Positions 45,171-56,285 of a DNA stretch of 64,000 nucleotides are shown one piece after another (positions within the stretch are counted from its first letter, which is position 1; each line of letters begins with the position of its first letter). The stretch is from NCBI GenBank assembly GCA_039621445.1, contig CP154955.1, forward strand, positions 41,548,426 through 41,612,425, written 5' to 3'. The position numbers were made by a program, and so were the translations under genes. This DNA is from Euglena gracilis. Lineage: Eukaryota; Euglenida; Euglenophyceae; Euglenales. The notes beneath the pieces were generated by a model, which was not told the origin of the DNA, made no database searches, and was given only the letters and a program-made list of their open reading frames with translations.

Positions 45171-46211
45171 GTCTGAGCACAGGTTGTTATTATTCTGCAG
45201 TCCCAAACATTGTCCAGTTGTCCTGAATATCGTTGCTTGCATCATATTCCTTGGCAACAACCTTTCCGACAATATCGTGAGTTTGCCTTTATGACAGTTT
45301 TCAGCTTCAATGGGATTATTTTGCACCTCCAATTCACAGAGAAATTTGAGAGGTTTGGTATAAATTTTTCTTTTTCGTTCAAATTGTTCGATGGATCAAA
45401 CGTTTACCGCATTTTTTTCTGCTTTCACTGTCCCTGACTTTCTTTGCCTCGATTCGCTGTATCTGTATTTGTGCACCGGTCTCTTACGCTTCCCCACCCT
45501 CCTGCCTTCCCCACCCTGCCTGCCTTCTGACTGGGACTGCAATGATACTGCAATTCCCACAGAAGGGGGAGGCAGGCAGGGTTTGATAGAGAGAGGGCGT
45601 GTTGGGTGGGGGAGGGGCATGTTGCTTCACTCCCCCTCCCTTTTGGACTGGAAGTCCCCCTGCCTGCCCGGATGTCATCCCCCTGGGGGCAGGGGAAGCA
45701 AAGGACCACCGTTCCGGCGACCCCTCCCCTCTGGTTGTTGGCCTGGGGTTCAAGGGGAAAATTCTTAATTTTTTTAGGTTTTTTGATGTTTCTTTTGAAC
45801 AGCGTTTAAGGTTTTAAGGTCATAAGTTTTTTTTCTTCGAAAATTCTAATTTTTAAGGACCATCCAGGCATTTTGAGTGGAGTCCAAAAGCAAGGAAAGT
45901 CAAATCAAAGTCAAAACCCATTTTTTTTTCAAGTTTAAGCAGATGGACAATGTTTGAGCAGTGCCATGAATTTTGCTTGTTTTCGAGATTTTGCGGTTCC
46001 TTTTTATTTGGCAAGTGAGAGTTTGTCAGAGTGATTTTCAAGGCGTTTCGTTAAAGATTTTAAGAGCAGATTTTTAAAGGTAGTTAAAGTCATTTCGACC
46101 AAGAAGATCAAGGTTTTTTAAAGGTTTTTTTTTATTATAGTAATACCTGCATCGACACTTGTCCATTATCCATCCTTTCCATCCCCTTCAATGAGGGTAC
46201 AAAACCAATTT

Positions 46212-46344
46212 TAAACTTTGTTTCGAACGAACGTTATATGAACGATAGACACGCTTGCAGCAGGAGCTGCACAATTTTTCTTCGTATGTATGATATATAT
46301 TCTCATTGTTATTATGGGCTATTGTGACTATATGTATAGTCACA

Positions 46345-46375
<31 letters not shown>

Positions 46376-46652
46376 CTATAGGCTATTGCGATTAAATTTT
46401 GATATTGAGCAAGTTTCTCAACCGAGTGGCTGTTGTCCCTTGTCAACTTTATTACGTGCTGTGCTTGGGAATGAACCAAGTTTTTGCTCGCATTTTTTAA
46501 GTTCTGGCCGTCCACCTCTCGTTCCCAGTCTCGCCATCGGAGTCACCGACGCCGTCGCCCAGTGGATCCCCCTCTGAGAGTGCTTCGGGTCTGTTTTGTG
46601 TTTGTTCTTTACTCACACCCAGGGCTGTTTTAAAGGTTGGGCGGGCAGGTCC
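46212..46652. repeat. Duplicated intron-plus-module unit, copy B
   Basis: This unit is similar to 25,285-25,660 in order and text. It differs by a (TA)n expansion at 46,340-46,372 and by scattered substitutions. Module 21 lies inside, and similarity continues on to 46,906. Confidence 0.8.
46529..46588 (+). CDS. Ser-Pro module exon 21
   Basis: The 60-nt exon follows TCGTTCCCAG and precedes GTCTGT. Split first codon V, then SPSESPTPSPSGSPSESAS. It differs from module 12 at a single silent base (TCG for TCA). Part of a duplicated unit. Confidence 0.76.
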
Positions 46653-46906
46653 GCCGCTCTGACTTGTTCTCAGCTGTGTTGTCAGCCAAGGATCATAGTT
46701 GCAGGAAGAAGGAAGCACGGCCAGCTTGCTGAACTAGTCCAATTGGGGGGGGGGGTATTTTCAGCAGAGTTGTTTTTGTGGAATGCATTTGTGTCCTGTT
46801 TTTGTTTTGTTTTCTGAATCAATTTGCTTTATTTTTCTTCTGGTTTTGTTTTGAAATATTTGGAAACCAAATAATAATGGCAAAAGTGTTGCGGAAAATA
46901 TTGGAA

Positions 46907-47370
46907 CAGGGGTTTTCTAAGCCGGAGGGCATCTCATCCCCGGGGGGGGGGTCCAGCCAGCCAGCAGCTCAAATCCAGCCAGCAGCCCAAATTCGGGCTG
47001 GGAGCCCCCCCCGGGGGCCCGGGGGGGGGGGGGGTGAGTGAAATAAAGTTGGGTCCAGCCTGGCCGGAGGCTGGACCAGCTGGCCGCAGGCTGGCCAGCC
47101 AACTGGGCTGCCCAGCTCACCTATCCCTGCATTTTTTCCCCTCATCACAGCTTTCTCCATTACAGCTCCCCAGTCTTGGCCTAGCTCCATCCATCAAAAT
47201 GTCGAAAACGGCAAAAAATGTGTTAAACGTTTTAGTTTTCATTGACCCAGCCCAGCCCAGCCCGCTCCAGCCCCGGACCCCCCACCCCCACCCCGGGGGG
47301 GGGTCCAACCAACAGCCTTTTTGCCAGCCAGAGGCTGGACCCCTCTGGGGGGTTCTCAAGAAAATCCCTG
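46907..47370. mobile_element. hAT-like miniature element beside a decayed module
   Basis: CAGGGGTTTTCTAAGCCGG at the left and GGTTCTCAAGAAAATCCCTG at the right are inverted, flanked by TATTGGAA and AATTGGAA (one mismatch). It is a near relative of 42,665-43,129. Its right end is about 20 bp upstream of the decayed module 22, and it also interrupts the repeat shared with 27,340-27,510. Confidence 0.75.
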
Positions 47371-47391
47371 AATTGGAATAAAAATAAAATG

Positions 47392-47441
47392 GAGTCCCCG
47401 ACCCCATCGCCCAGCGCTTCCCCCCTCTCTCAGTGCGTCAG
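47392..47441 (+). pseudogene. Decayed Ser-Pro module 22
   Basis: The 50 nt correspond to a 60-nt module lacking its first 11 nt and AG acceptor. It reads ESPTPSPSAS, and an additional C in a C-run then shifts the frame. The donor-like CAG|GTCCTG remains. It probably lost its 5' part when the neighbouring miniature element inserted or through later decay. Confidence 0.7.
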
Positions 47442-47849
47442 GTCCTGCCGTGTCTTCCTCCACTGTTGGTGGAGTGGGGGATTTGAGTCAGGTTAGAATT
47501 GGGATTGAGGATAGGGTAATGGGCAGGGTTTGAGATGTGAGGATCAACGGGTTTTAGGTCCGTTACCCTGACCCATTCATACATTCATAAATTGTTTTCA
47601 TTAGTGGAATTCATAAATTGTAATCCATTTCTTCACCCAGGGATATCCACTCCTGCCTATGGGGGTGAGGCATCCGCTCCCTCTGCCTGTGCCGACTAGT
47701 GAATGTCTCGTCCTGGAGATGTGATGCTGACCGTAGATTTTCAGGCTGCATTTTTGTTGCTTTGCCACAGACGCGTGTTCAAAATTATTTTGCGGTTTTT
47801 TAGAAGGCGTTGGCGTTGTGAAATCGTACCTCGAAGGACACCTCGATCT

Positions 47850-47985
47850 GCAGTGGGGGGGATGGATGGGCCTCCATCGGGTGCTACGACCTTGCCAATG
47901 CTAGAAACATGTTCAGACCACGGGTTACCATCAGGGGCGGGAGGGTGCGCAACTTACTGACCCCCCGGGAGTGCATCTCCCAGAC
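47850..47985 (+). CDS. Possible exon with WSC-like motif
   Basis: After CGATCTGCAG a frame reads DGWASIGCYDLANARNMFR, then PRVTIRGGRVRNLLTPREC. The order G-C-Y-D...R...L-T-P-x-x-C resembles the start and middle of WSC carbohydrate-binding domains ('GCY.D....R.L.....MT...C'). Only two of the usual cysteines are visible and the donor is unclear, so this is tentative. It lies between modules 21 and 23. Confidence 0.3.
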
Positions 47986-48183
47986 CCAAACCCACCCACC
48001 CACCCACTCTGTCCCCCCCCCCCGAAAACCCGCCCACGCATGAGCCCCCCCCCCCCCCGAGGTCACCCACCCACCCATCCGAAAGCCAACCCAAAATTGG
48101 CCAAAAGAAAACAAAACCAGAATGTCCACAGCTGTGCACCGGAGGTGTTTTGGTCCTCCAGAACGTCCTCCCCCTTGCCGCAG

Positions 48184-48243
48184 GCTCTCCTTCGGAGTCA
48201 CCGCCGCCCTCTCCCAGCGGGTCCCCGTCCGAGAGCGCATCAG
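48184..48243 (+). CDS. Ser-Pro module exon 23
   Basis: The 60-nt exon follows CCCTTGCCGCAG and precedes GTGCCG. Split first codon G, then SPSESPPPSPSGSPSESAS. Pro replaces Thr at position 7. Confidence 0.74.
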
Positions 48244-49099
48244 GTGCCGTGTGGGGCCGCTGCTTTCCTTTCCCCAATGTACGGGAACAGGGCATAGTTG
48301 GTGACGCTTCACAGCCAAACACCTGAACTTTGGGCTGGACTTCCGCCTTTCCCCATTGCGCTCTAACCCATACTTTGTTTCTAACCCTAATTCCAATACA
48401 TTGGATCCATCAGTTCATATCCTCTCAGAAACAGATGGTCAGACGAAAGAAAGGGTGGTAACTGAGGTGGTTTGCCAACGAAACAAGCTAGGGGACTGAG
48501 CAGTATTAATACTGTGGATGAAGTGCGAGCAGTTTGCAGAATCCAGCCATCAGGTTAAAAGCGCTGGTCAGCAACGTGAGAAGAATACATTTCAAGTTCG
48601 TTCGATTTCCCCCAGTTTTTTTTTTGTGTGTTTGACTCCCCCTCCATTTTTGAATCACTGTAATGAGCTGTTTAATGGGAGGTATGTGACAGGATTGAGG
48701 TCAGAGCGTCGTTCAAGCTGCAGGGGAGCCCATCCAGCCATTCTTCCGGCCAGTCAAGCCCCAGACCCCCGCATTGATGACTTTTCCAGTCGCTCAAAGA
48801 TGTTCACAGACTTTTCCGCCTTTTTCGAGGGCACAAAAATGGCCAATTTTGGGTCAAAAAGAATTTATTTTCAAATTCGCAGTTTTTTGGGGGGCACTTT
48901 GGTGGTTTCAATTTTTTGGCATGCATTTAGACCGCCCAGTTTTATCCGGGAACCCCATTGGGGGAGGAGGGGGTCAGCCAACAGCTTTTTTGAGGCAGCT
49001 CTAAATTTTCAGACTCTGAGATGCCCCCCCCCCCCCGGCTGGTGATCAAAAGAACGTTCCCAGACCCATTGCTTTGGGTGTGCCAACCCCCCGGGGGGT

Positions 49100-49209
49100 G
49101 ATTGATTAGTGAGGTCGTGGGCTATAGTAACCAGTGCATCGTCACAGTTAAGGAGACCCCCCCAACAACAGTGGAGTGTGTGCCTGGCGGGCACTTGGTG
49201 GCCGGGTTC
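49100..49209 (+). CDS. Possible exon, unknown family
   Basis: A frame with GC-ending codons reads SEVVGYSNQCIVTVKETPP, then TTVECVPGGHLVAGFVNK, and stops at AAG|GTTAGT, a good donor. It alternates hydrophobic residues like a beta-sandwich and has two Cys. The acceptor may be the AG at 49,130. No family recognised. Confidence 0.4.
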
Positions 49210-49779
49210 GTGAACAAGGTTAGTCCCGCCAGGCTCTGGCCACCTCCGCCCACACAGGCAAAACGGGCCAGCGGTGGACAACAGTGACAGGCCAGAAGAA
49301 GGGATAACAGACACCGAACAAACAGCCGCAGTGCACACGGGGGGGGGTGATCGTTTTTTTTTTTTGAGTGCCAGACTGGTTTTTGGCACCAGCCCCCCCC
49401 CCCCCCCCCCCGGGGGGGTTGGCCAGGATCGGCCGAAACCGACCCGCTTGGCGCTGCGGCCGCTGTGAGTTTTTTTGGAGCTTCTGGCCGAAATCCATTG
49501 TTTTGGCCGAGTTGAGGTGACCACCCCAGGGGGAGAAACTGGGTGACTAGTTTTTAATAAGTGACTGACTGGTTGTTGGTTGTTGGTTTGGGGGGGGGGG
49601 TGGGCAGTGACCCCCCTCCCCCTCCCCCTGGGGGATCGGTAAGCAACGGTCTGCCCCAAACCAATCTTGAGGGGCCGGAAGGTCTCCACCCAACCGCCTT
49701 GGGGGGGGGGGGCTCGGGGAACCACTACACTGCGTTCGGGTCCAAAATTTTTAGTGCTTGATCCGAAGTAGAAGAAGAA

Positions 49780-49960
49780 CCACCCTTGACGAAGGTGCCC
49801 TTTTGTCCCGACTCTCCGTCCGCCCCGGGACCCACCCGGATCACCAAACCCATACCTCTACCTGGGACGTACCCCTCCAGAGATATCTCAGAGATACGCA
49901 CCAGGGACATCCATGGATCCCGCTTCTGGTGCCGAGCCTTGTGGTTCAAAGGCGTGGGGG
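49780..49960. other. Protein-like stretch, strand undecided
   Basis: The plus strand reads TKVPFCPDSPSAPGPTRIT and RDISEIRTRDIHGSRFWCRA; the minus strand is also open, with SLVRISEISLEGYVPGRGMG and LVIRVGPGADGESGQKG. The minus reading resembles a laminin-G-like strand pattern, while the plus reading agrees with neighbouring module orientation. I cannot choose. Confidence 0.3.
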
Positions 49961-49991
49961 ACAACATTTGCTTCATTTTTTTTTGTCCCAG

Positions 49992-50051
49992 AGTCGACCT
50001 CGCCCTCACCTATACCGAGCCCCAGCGAGTCCCCCTCTGCCAGTCCGTCAG
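49992..50051 (+). CDS. Ser-Pro module exon 24 with GC donor
   Basis: The 60-nt exon follows TTTGTCCCAG. Split first codon E, then STSPSPIPSPSESPSASPS. The downstream dinucleotide is GC (TCAG|GCAGCC) instead of GT. GC-AG introns exist, so it may still splice, but inefficiency or loss of the exon is also possible. Confidence 0.6.
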
Positions 50052-50629
50052 GCAGCCCTCCCCTCCCTCCCTCTCACTGCCCCATTTTTTTAAAAGATTT
50101 TTAAAGATATGTCTGTATCATATCTTTATTATTTCTATGGATGCATATATGCGTAATATAACTTGGCTCGTGTGTGTATGTATGAATGGATATGTATATG
50201 TAAACCCCTCTCCCTGCTGTGGGGCCAATAGAGCTGCGGGTCCAAATAGTGCTGCACCCCCGCCTGGATGAAGCAAGCGTCCAGCAGTGCTGCACCCCCC
50301 CCAAAACATAGCAATGTGAAATGCATGGCAGCCTCCTCCTGTAACAGGCACCCCGAAGGGGGCGAACTCCCACCCACTCACGGCCAAATGACCGGAGTGC
50401 ACCTCGCTGGCCTCAGAGTAGGACATTGAGCAGGCAAAAGGGTGCCTGTGGTGCAAATAGGGTCCAAATAGCGCTGCACCCCCGCTGCCGGAGGCGGCCG
50501 CCCAATAGTGTTGCAGTGCAATACTATTTGGGAGGGGGGTTTTATGTGTAAAAAATGGATATATGTACACATGTATTTTTCCATGTGTATATGTGCATGC
50601 ATACATGTTATATATTCAACTATATATAG

Positions 50630-50706
50630 ATATAGATATAGATATATCTATATCTATATCTATATCTATATCTATATCTATATCTATATCTATCTATCTA
50701 TATCTA

Positions 50707-50785
<79 letters not shown>

Positions 50786-50850
50786 ATATCTATCTATCCT
50801 CTCTCTATCTATATCCATCCATCTATCTATCCATCTATCTATCTGTCTAG

Positions 50851-50905
<55 letters not shown>

Positions 50906-51069
50906 CTATCTATCTATCTATCTATCTATCTATTTATCTATCTATCTATCTCTATCTATCTATCTATCTATCTATCATTTAGCTATCTATCTATCTATCT
51001 ATCCATCCATCTATCTATCTATCCATCCATCCATCTATCTATCTACCTGTCTATCTAGATATATAGATA

Positions 51070-51101
<32 letters not shown>

Positions 51102-51106
51102 TATAG

Positions 51107-51150
<44 letters not shown>
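50630..51150. repeat. TATC/TA microsatellite, about 520 bp
   Basis: (TATC)n with variants CATC and GTCT, changing to (TA)n after 51,060. It gives a 195-codon Ile/Tyr/Leu/Ser frame that is purely repeat-derived. Confidence 0.97.
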
Positions 51151-51151
<1 letters not shown>

Positions 51152-53685
51152 GGCAGCTGGATGCTTAATGCCGCATCCCCCCCCCCGGGGCAGGCATTAA
51201 GCTGGGAATGGCAGAAAAACTTAGGTTTTTGAAAGAGTAGGGTTAGGGTTAGGGTTAGGAGTTCAGCCTAGCTTTTAGGCCTAACTTGTACACCTAACAA
51301 TAAATCCATAAGTTTGTCCTAAAAATATACCGAACTCCTTACCAGGGTGTGACGTAGAGCTGAGCCTTTTGTGTTAGGGTTAGGCTGAGTTCGCCGGCGG
51401 CCCGGCGGTCTGGCCCGGCCCGGCCCGGCCGGCGGCCGGCAGCCTGGCCCGGCCCGGATGGCGGCTCGGCTGACTGCCCAGCCTGGGCCGGGGATGTGGG
51501 GTTGAAAAAACGCTCATTTTCAGCTCAAAAACACCTTTTCCGCGTCCCAGAGGCAAAAAAAAAAACATCGTTTTGGCAAAGAATTTTTTTCGATTTTTTT
51601 GAATTTTTTTGACCCGAAAATGACCCAAAGTCCATGGGATTCAGGCCCAAAACAGGGGGCCAGCGGGTTGAAAAAAAAAAACGCTCATTTTCGGCCCAAA
51701 AACACTTTTTCCGGGTCCGGGAGGCCAAAAAACATGGTTTCGGGCATTTTTTTTTCGATTTTTTTGCCTACTTTTTTTTGTCCAAAAAAAAAACGGCTAA
51801 GTCGGACATTGGAAAAAGTGTACAAAATGTCCCAATTTGGCCGAAAAATGGCCTTATCTCAGGCTAGGCAGGGAGTTGCGGGGAAATCAAAACACCGGTA
51901 GATGGGGCATTCCAAGCCCAAATTAGGTCTCCAGACGTTCCTTTTTATTTTCATCATTTTCGAGAAATTTTGAAAACGTTGATTTTTTGACTTCCCACCC
52001 CCGAAAGCGGCCAAGTCAGACAGTGGGAAAGGTGTACAGAACGACCATCTGGGCCGAAAAACGGCCGTATCTCGGGCTGGAGTTGCGGGGAAATCAAAAT
52101 AGCAGTAGATAGGGCGTTCCAAGGGCTTCGAAAAGGTCTCCGGACATCTTTTTCAGCTCCCCACCATTTTGGAGATATTTTGCAAAAACTGATTTTTTTT
52201 GGCCTGTTTTGGGCTCCAAATGGCAGAGCCCCCCCCCATTGCGAAACCACAAACGACCATATCTCGGCCCTGGCAGGGAATTGGCCCAAACCGTGCATAC
52301 CGGTGCATAGGGCGTCCCAAAGTTGTGGAATGAGGTCCTCTTTACTTTTCCTCAACTCCCCAGCGTTTTCGAGATATTTTGAATTTTTCAATTTTTTGAC
52401 CCCAAAAATGAACGCTTTTTGCCTGTCCAACAAAATTTCTTTGGAAAAAAAAACGGTGGACAATTTTTTTGCTTGGGTCATACCTCCGGACCGGCGGGGA
52501 GTTAGGGCTATTATGGGGGCAAAGTGAGGACTCTGGAGAAACTAAGGATCCTCTCCTAACCTATAGGCTAGTCGGGTCTGGAAATCAGGTCACATCGATA
52601 ATCCGCGGGGGCCCCAGCCTACCCAGGGGGGATCAGGGGGGGTTTCGGGGGGGGGGGGTAAGCTTCGCTCTTACTCTAAAGAGATAAGAGCTCAGCGATC
52701 AGGGTGTGACGTAGAGCTGAGCTCTTTGGGAGACCACTCCGGCCCGGCCCGGCCCGGCCTGGCAATGGGTTGGCGGCCCAAAACGGGGCGCTGGCGGGTC
52801 GAAAAACACTCATTTTCGGCTGAAAAAACATTTTTCTGTGTCCGGGAGGCCAAGAAACATCGTTTCGGGCAATTTTTTGTTCAATTTTTTTCGATTTTTT
52901 CGGACTTTTTTGGCCGACAGCGGCTAAGTCGGACATTGGGAAAAGTGTACAAAACGGCCATCTGGGCCGAAAAATGGCCGTATCTCGGGCTGGAGTTGCG
53001 GGGAAATCAAAATAGCAGTAGATAGGGCGTTCCAAGGGCTTCGAAAAGGTCTCCGGACATCTTTTTCAGCTCCCCACCATTTTGGAGATATTTTGCAAAA
53101 ACTGATTTTTTTTGGCCTGTTTTGGGCTGCAAATGGCAGAGCCCCCCCCCATTGCGAAACCACAAACGACCATATCTCGGCCCTGGCAGGGAGTTGGCCC
53201 AAACCGTGCATACTGGTGGATAGGGCGTCCCAAAGTTGTGGAATGAGGTCCTCTTTACTTTTCCTCAACTCCCCAGCGTTTTCGAGATATTTTGAATTTT
53301 TCGATTTTTTGACCCCAAAAATGAACCCTTTTTGCCTGTCCAACAAAATTTCTTTTGAAAAAAAGGGAGACAATTTTTTTGCTTGGGTCATACCTCCGGA
53401 CCGGCGGAGAGTTAGGGCTATTATGGGGGCTTGTTAAAAACTGGGCATCCTCTCCTAACCTATAGGCTATTCACTTTGGATATCGATGATCCGCGGGGGC
53501 CCCAGCCTACCCGGGGGGCGGGGGGGGGGGGGCGGACCCCCCTCCGGCCGGGGTGGTAAGTTTTGCTCTTACTCTAAAGAGATAAGAGCTAAGCGACCCC
53601 AATCCTACTCCATCAATAACACAAAAATTTTCCAACCCCCCTGGGAATGCTTGATGGCTTCGGGGGCATTAAGCATCCAGTTGCC
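51152..53685. mobile_element. Composite repeat with GGCAGCTGGATGCTTAATGCC-like ends
   Basis: GCTGGATGCTTAATGCC at the left is inverted as GGCATTAAGCATCCAG at the right. Inside are the TTAGGGTTAGGG-type fragment (51,235-51,300), satellite units like those at 12 kb, and a tandem duplication. The right interior repeats text of the hAT-like element (CTTACTCTAAAGAGATAAGAG against CTTACCCATAAAGGGATAAGAG at 13,555). No TSD can be shown because the left flank is a (TA)n microsatellite. Confidence 0.5.
52008..53430. repeat. Tandem duplication, two 0.5-kb copies
   Basis: 52,008-52,520 and 52,921-53,430 are nearly identical, including ATCTCGGGCTGGAGTTGCGG, GGAGATATTTTGCAAAAACTG and TCATACCTCCGGACCGGCGG, offset by about 910 bp. 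The frames across each (about 110-175 codons) track the repeat and have no protein signature. Confidence 0.9.
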
Positions 53686-54418
53686 ATGTACACATACATG
53701 CAGATGTGATCATACACACATATTTTTAACGTCCACATGTGTACATACACACATATACACATATACAATTTAGGGAAAAGTTAGGCCAAATTTGCGGCGA
53801 ACTGACGCCCTAAAACTGTCAAAATCTGCCGAAATGGGGACACTAGCTTCCAGCCTGACGTTTTCCCTAAACGGGCCAACTTTTGGCGTGCCAATCCTGG
53901 CCCAACCCTAACCCAATTCCTTTAATTAGGTGTGAACCCTCCCCAAATCCGATGGATTTCCCCTGGATCCGGTGCGCTTCCCGGGCAAATCGGACCAAAA
54001 ACCAGAACGTCGGACCTGGGAACTGCCATCCCCCCCCCCAGGAGATTCTAAGGGACCTGGGGGGGGGCTTAAGAATCTTGCTGCAATTATATTTCCAGTG
54101 GTTATCCACACTATCCCCGTTTGAACCTTTTGCTTCTCCATGGTTCTCAAGGAGCCATCCGTAATTATCATCAGTATTGGGCCGGCCAGAGACACCCCTG
54201 GTGACCAAGAGTTTTGACTGTAGGACTGCTGGCTAACCTAAATCTAAGCTCAGGTTTAATCTCACTGGAACCCAACCCTGAGTTGAAGGAATGGCACCCC
54301 CTCTTCAAATGCTTCACCTGGTGGCTGGGGTGAGGGGTGGCGAAGAAAGCACGAGCCACGAAGTACGAAGCACGACACAGAGCGGCTCCCAGCCAGCATC
54401 GGTTCCCGACCGCCGCAG

Positions 54419-54478
54419 GTTCCCCCTCATTGTCGCCATCGCCGTCCAGCAGCGAGTCCCCGTCCGCGAGCGCATCGG
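54419..54478 (+). CDS. Ser-Pro module exon 25
   Basis: The 60-nt exon follows CGCCGCAG and precedes GTCTGA. Split first codon G, then SPSLSPSPSSSESPSASAS. It is less regular than modules 7-21, with SSS and ASAS runs. Confidence 0.7.
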
Positions 54479-54539
54479 GTCTGACCCGCTCTGCTGGTTT
54501 CTGTGTTGGGTTCCCCACACCCACAACCAATGAAAAAAA

Positions 54540-54735
54540 TTTCAAGGAATTCATCACAGTGCAGTCAGTACAGCCCTGGCATACTAACCGTTCCAAAATC
54601 CTACCCACCCTCGGGCTGCCTATTGGGACCCACATCCCATCTCTAGTGCAACTTCCTGAAACAGGATCCCACCCCAGGGGCCACTTCAGGATCTCCCAAG
54701 AAAACAACACTCCATCGTTCCCAGTTTCCTGGTAA
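54540..54735 (+). CDS. Possible exon between modules 25 and 26
   Basis: The frame continues NFKEFITVQSVQPWHTNRSK, ILPTLGLPIGTHIPSLVQL, PETGSHPRGHFRISQENN, TPSFPVS and a possible CTG|GTAAAC donor. Composition is protein-like with an N-R-S sequon, but the opposite strand is also open here, so it is tentative. No acceptor chosen. Confidence 0.3.
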
Positions 54736-54792
54736 ACGAGCCATTCCCTGCAATGTCAGCCGGCCAGCCTTTTGCCCACATCGACCTCGCAG

Positions 54793-54852
54793 TCTCCCCC
54801 TCTGAATCTCCAACGCCGTCGCCCAGCGGTTCCCCCTCCGACAGCCCATCTG
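54793..54852 (+). CDS. Ser-Pro module exon 26
   Basis: The 60-nt exon follows GACCTCGCAG and precedes GTGTGC. Split first codon V, then SPSESPTPSPSGSPSDSPS. It is only 314 bp from module 25, the shortest intermodule gap in the window apart from 11-12. Confidence 0.75.
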
Positions 54853-55069
54853 GTGTGCCTATCTCACCTGTTTGTTTTCTTTTGTGCCGAACGCAGTTTT
54901 ATTTTGTTTTCTGCTTTATTTTTCCCCTTTGTTTTAATCCTTCATAAAGTTGAATATTTTCTCTCTTTTTTATTTTTGGGACTCTTTTAATTGAATTTGA
55001 ATTTTATTTTTTTAGTTTTTAACTTTCTTAAGTATATTTAATTTTTTTTAAACGGCTTTCAGATGGCTC

Positions 55070-55372
55070 GGGGGGTCCCCGGTGGGGGGACAAGCCGGCC
55101 AGGGTTGGTGAGTGGGGAAAGGAACCGTTTCCCTGTCCAATTTCGACAGTGGTATGCCTCTGGACAAAGGCATATTGCAGAGTCTGTGGCAAAGATGCTA
55201 TGTTTAAGAACTGTGATGGGAATACCGAATGGTGCCCAGAAAATGTTTGTGCGTCGTGTGTGTGATCAGAGGCACAATGTGGTTTCAATGTATGTTGAAG
55301 GACGGGCGTTGCTGGGACCATTTTCTTTGGGGACCACTCCCATAGACTCGCATAACGTTTGTGTGACACTCC
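55070..55372 (+). CDS. Possible exon in a long open frame
   Basis: Following GCTTTCAG, a frame of roughly 100 codons reads RFPVQFRQWYASGQRHIAES, VAKMLCLRTVMGIPNGAQK, MFVRRVCDQRHNVVSMYVEG, RALLGPFSLGTTPIDSHNVC. It is richer in varied residues than repeat-derived frames and ends where a CATAGACTCGC-type repeat begins at 55,345. No domain recognised; the opposite strand is open too. Confidence 0.35.
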
Positions 55373-55686
55373 TGGGGGGTTTTTTCGAGAGTGGGTGGGT
55401 GGGTTGGTTGGTACCTCTAGACCTCCCAGAGGTCGGGGTCGGGGTGCACTATGGGGCTTTGGTTTGGCCGGTCGGAGGGCAGGGCCAAAATTTTCAGCAT
55501 TTTCGCCGATTTTGGCTGACGTTTGGGCGGGTGGCTGGGTGGTTGACCCCAGGGGGGGGTCTTGGGTGGGTGGGTGGCTGGGTTTTCGAGAATAATGGGT
55601 GGGTGGGTTTTGGCCCGGGAAGAATCCCCCCCCCCCCCCGGTCATTAAGACATTAATCTATGACCTCCCCATCACCCCCCCCCCAG

Positions 55687-55746
55687 TGAGCCCCTCCGAG
55701 TCCCCGACACCGCTGCCAAGCCCGTCCCTCTCCCCCAGCCCGTCAG
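55687..55746 (+). CDS. Ser-Pro module exon 27
   Basis: The 60-nt exon follows CCCCCCCCAG and precedes GTGTCC. Split first codon V, then SPSESPTPLPSPSLSPSPS. The second half has lost the acidic residues. Confidence 0.73.
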
Positions 55747-56234
55747 GTGTCCCCTCCCCTGTGCCGCCTTGGAACCCACTGCGACGTTTGGAGTCCGAAC
55801 CGTGGGCCCGATTTATTGAAACGGACGGACGGATGAATGCTTATAGTTACGGTTTGTGCTGGGGATGGAATGTTCAAAATACGTCGCCTCCATTTTTCAG
55901 TCCACCAATGCATATCTATCAATTTTTATCTATCAATTTATTTACATATCTGTCAAATTATTTATCCGACTTTCAGGCTTCCATTGGCTGCACATTGGTA
56001 ACTTTTTTTTCTTCCAAATGTCACAGTTGGCTGCTTGAAACCTTGTTGCGAGCGCCAAACATCAAACCAAACCCCCCTCAACGATTGAGGGAAAGCCTCC
56101 CGGTGCAGTGAGACAGCTTCTTTGCTTTGATTCCCTTTCAACCATCCAGCCCCTCGGCCCATTCTGGTCCATTAAGTGTTGTTTTCCATCATTTTTTTGA
56201 TTTTCTCACTGTCCCCACATCTCCACGTTTGCAG

Positions 56235-56285
56235 AGTCCCCCTCCGAGTCGCCATCGTCTTCCCTGAGTGCGTCTCCTGCTTCAG
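56235..56285 (+). CDS. Ser-Pro module exon 28 (51 nt)
   Basis: The exon follows ACGTTTGCAG and precedes GTGCCC. Split first codon E, then SPSESPSSSLSASPAS. It is 9 nt shorter than the standard, the first of three consecutive 51-nt exons at the 3' end of the array. Confidence 0.68.

Noticed and set aside
50508-51095. 195-codon open frame of Ile, Tyr, Leu and Ser
   Set aside because: Pure translation of the TATC microsatellite.
51235-51270. Internal telomere
   Set aside because: Only three TTAGGG units embedded in a dispersed repeat that also occurs at 2.8 and 63.1 kb.
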